Source of the DNA: an uncultured Candidatus Saccharibacteria bacterium
GTDB taxonomy: Bacteria; Patescibacteriota; Saccharimonadia; Saccharimonadales; Saccharimonadaceae
Direction of reading: 5' to 3'
DNA length: 22,429 nt
Assembly (NCBI GenBank): GCA_948868795.1
Contig: CAQRDK010000014.1
Location: 1-22,429 of the forward strand
Position numbers and translations under genes: made by a program. The notes under the pieces were generated by a model that was not told the origin of the DNA, did no database searches, and worked only from the letters and a program-made list of their open reading frames with translations. This document shows, one piece after another, positions 22,302-22,429 of the stretch (positions are counted from its first letter, which is position 1; each line of letters opens with the position of its first letter).

Positions 22302-22429
22302 ATGCAGCGAACGGAGGCCGTCCCGGACCGATAGATGCTGTAGGACGGATGGATGGTGCCGCTGCCGTAGAAGTAGAGGCTGTAGGCGCCGGTGCCGTTA
22401 GAGTTTGGTGTAGACGACCAGTAGTAGCC
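22292..22429 (-). CDS. 3' end of a surface-protein gene carrying a variable repeat (candidate DGR target)
   Basis: Only the last 45 codons are inside the window; the start lies beyond base 22429. The visible end reads GYYWSSTPNSNGTGAYSLYF, then a variable stretch, then ASVRCIAR and stop. It is colinear, codon by codon, with the array templates from the TAC-TGG block to TCCGTTCGCTGC and then departs. Many Asn codons of the templates are Tyr, Ser, Thr, Ile or His codons here. The frame, the stop after CIAR and the likeness to the 5444-7015 protein (ends SVRCVAR) show that this copy, unlike the array copies, is the expressed one. Likely product: an exported FISUMP-like surface protein with a hypervariable C-terminal ligand-binding face. 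Confidence 0.8.
   Translation of the reverse strand, partial: GYYWSSTPNSNGTGAYSLYFYGSGTIHPSYSIYRSGTASVRCIAR
22304..22429 (-). repeat. Variable repeat matching the array templates (partial)
   Basis: This is the stretch of the target gene homologous to the templates; it ends with the adenine-free block TCCGTTCGCTGC, equivalent to an initiation-of-mutagenic-homing site. Codons AAT of NPSN and of NNR, the same in all templates that retain them, are CAT and TAT here. Confidence 0.75.

Noticed and set aside
21613..22401. 262-codon plus-strand open frame
   Set aside because: It runs antisense through the end of the candidate target gene and through palindromic GC-rich sequence, with no ribosome site and no recognisable domain.
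1..22429. Reverse transcriptase, Avd or integrase gene inside the window
   Set aside because: I looked for YxDD-type and integrase motifs in all plausible reading frames and found none; any enzyme for the array must lie outside.

Overview
The window (about 22.4 kb) looks like the chromosome of a member of the Candidate Phyla Radiation (Patescibacteria), most probably a Saccharibacteria (TM7)-type organism. This is an inference from gene content: a TraG/TraD-like ATPase with a low-complexity tail, a Panacea-Fic pair, a PemK/MazF-like toxin, and a surface protein with a 'DTRDGK...CWM.QNL...YW.STP...SVRC' (FISUMP-like) domain. A second hint is that several genes have a -10 box only 6-8 bases before the ATG, which implies leaderless mRNAs. 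No 16S rRNA gene is present to confirm the assignment.

Layout. Positions 1-3643 (+): 3' part of a T4SS-type coupling ATPase, then a translationally coupled Panacea antitoxin-like gene and Fic gene. 3644-4259: no gene seen. 4260-5250: two small membrane-protein genes and a terminator. 5444-7015 (-): anchored FISUMP-like surface protein. 7073-7293: long self-complementary element, a candidate ncRNA. 7460-11072 (-): two overlapping genes for a heterodimeric ABC exporter with complementary degenerate sites. 11379-12314 (+): Gly/His-rich multi-span membrane protein. 12448-14422 (+): queuosine-precursor transporter and tRNA-guanine transglycosylase, a queuosine salvage pair. 14442-15536 (+): AI-2E family permease. 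15579-15653 (+): tRNA-Gln(TTG) with encoded CCA and a strong terminator.

The remarkable part is 15777-20934 (+). It is a tandem array of 11 units of about 350-470 bp. Each unit has a TATAAT box exactly 6 nt before a covarying 5' hairpin, then a second stem-loop domain, the conserved box GGAGATCGTGAR, usually a hairpin with a UNCG-type loop, a 150-180 bp 'template' segment, and finally the box CGATCTCC. That last box is the exact reverse complement of GGAGATCG (one base differs in unit 8). Eight templates are intact and keep one open frame (RGGxVxQ...YWSSTP...NPSN..NR..G.SVRC) although nothing upstream of them encodes a protein. They differ from each other almost only at codons whose consensus is AAC/AAT. 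Three units (2, 4, 5) have damaged templates but keep the promoter and RNA elements.

At the right edge (22292-22429, -) is the 3' end of a real gene whose last codons are homologous to the templates. It differs from them mainly at adenines, including two AAT codons that every template keeps. Homology stops at an A-free block ending in CGTTCGCTGC, followed two bases later by a hairpin with a GATA loop. This is the layout of the variable repeat of a diversity-generating retroelement (DGR), but with many template RNAs, each with its own promoter, instead of one. No reverse transcriptase lies in this window; it would have to be elsewhere. The 5444-7015 protein carries a diverged version of the same C-terminal domain and may be an older target or paralogue. 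Between the array and the target gene lie a PemK/MazF-like toxin gene (21086-21493, -) and a hairpin-rich stretch.
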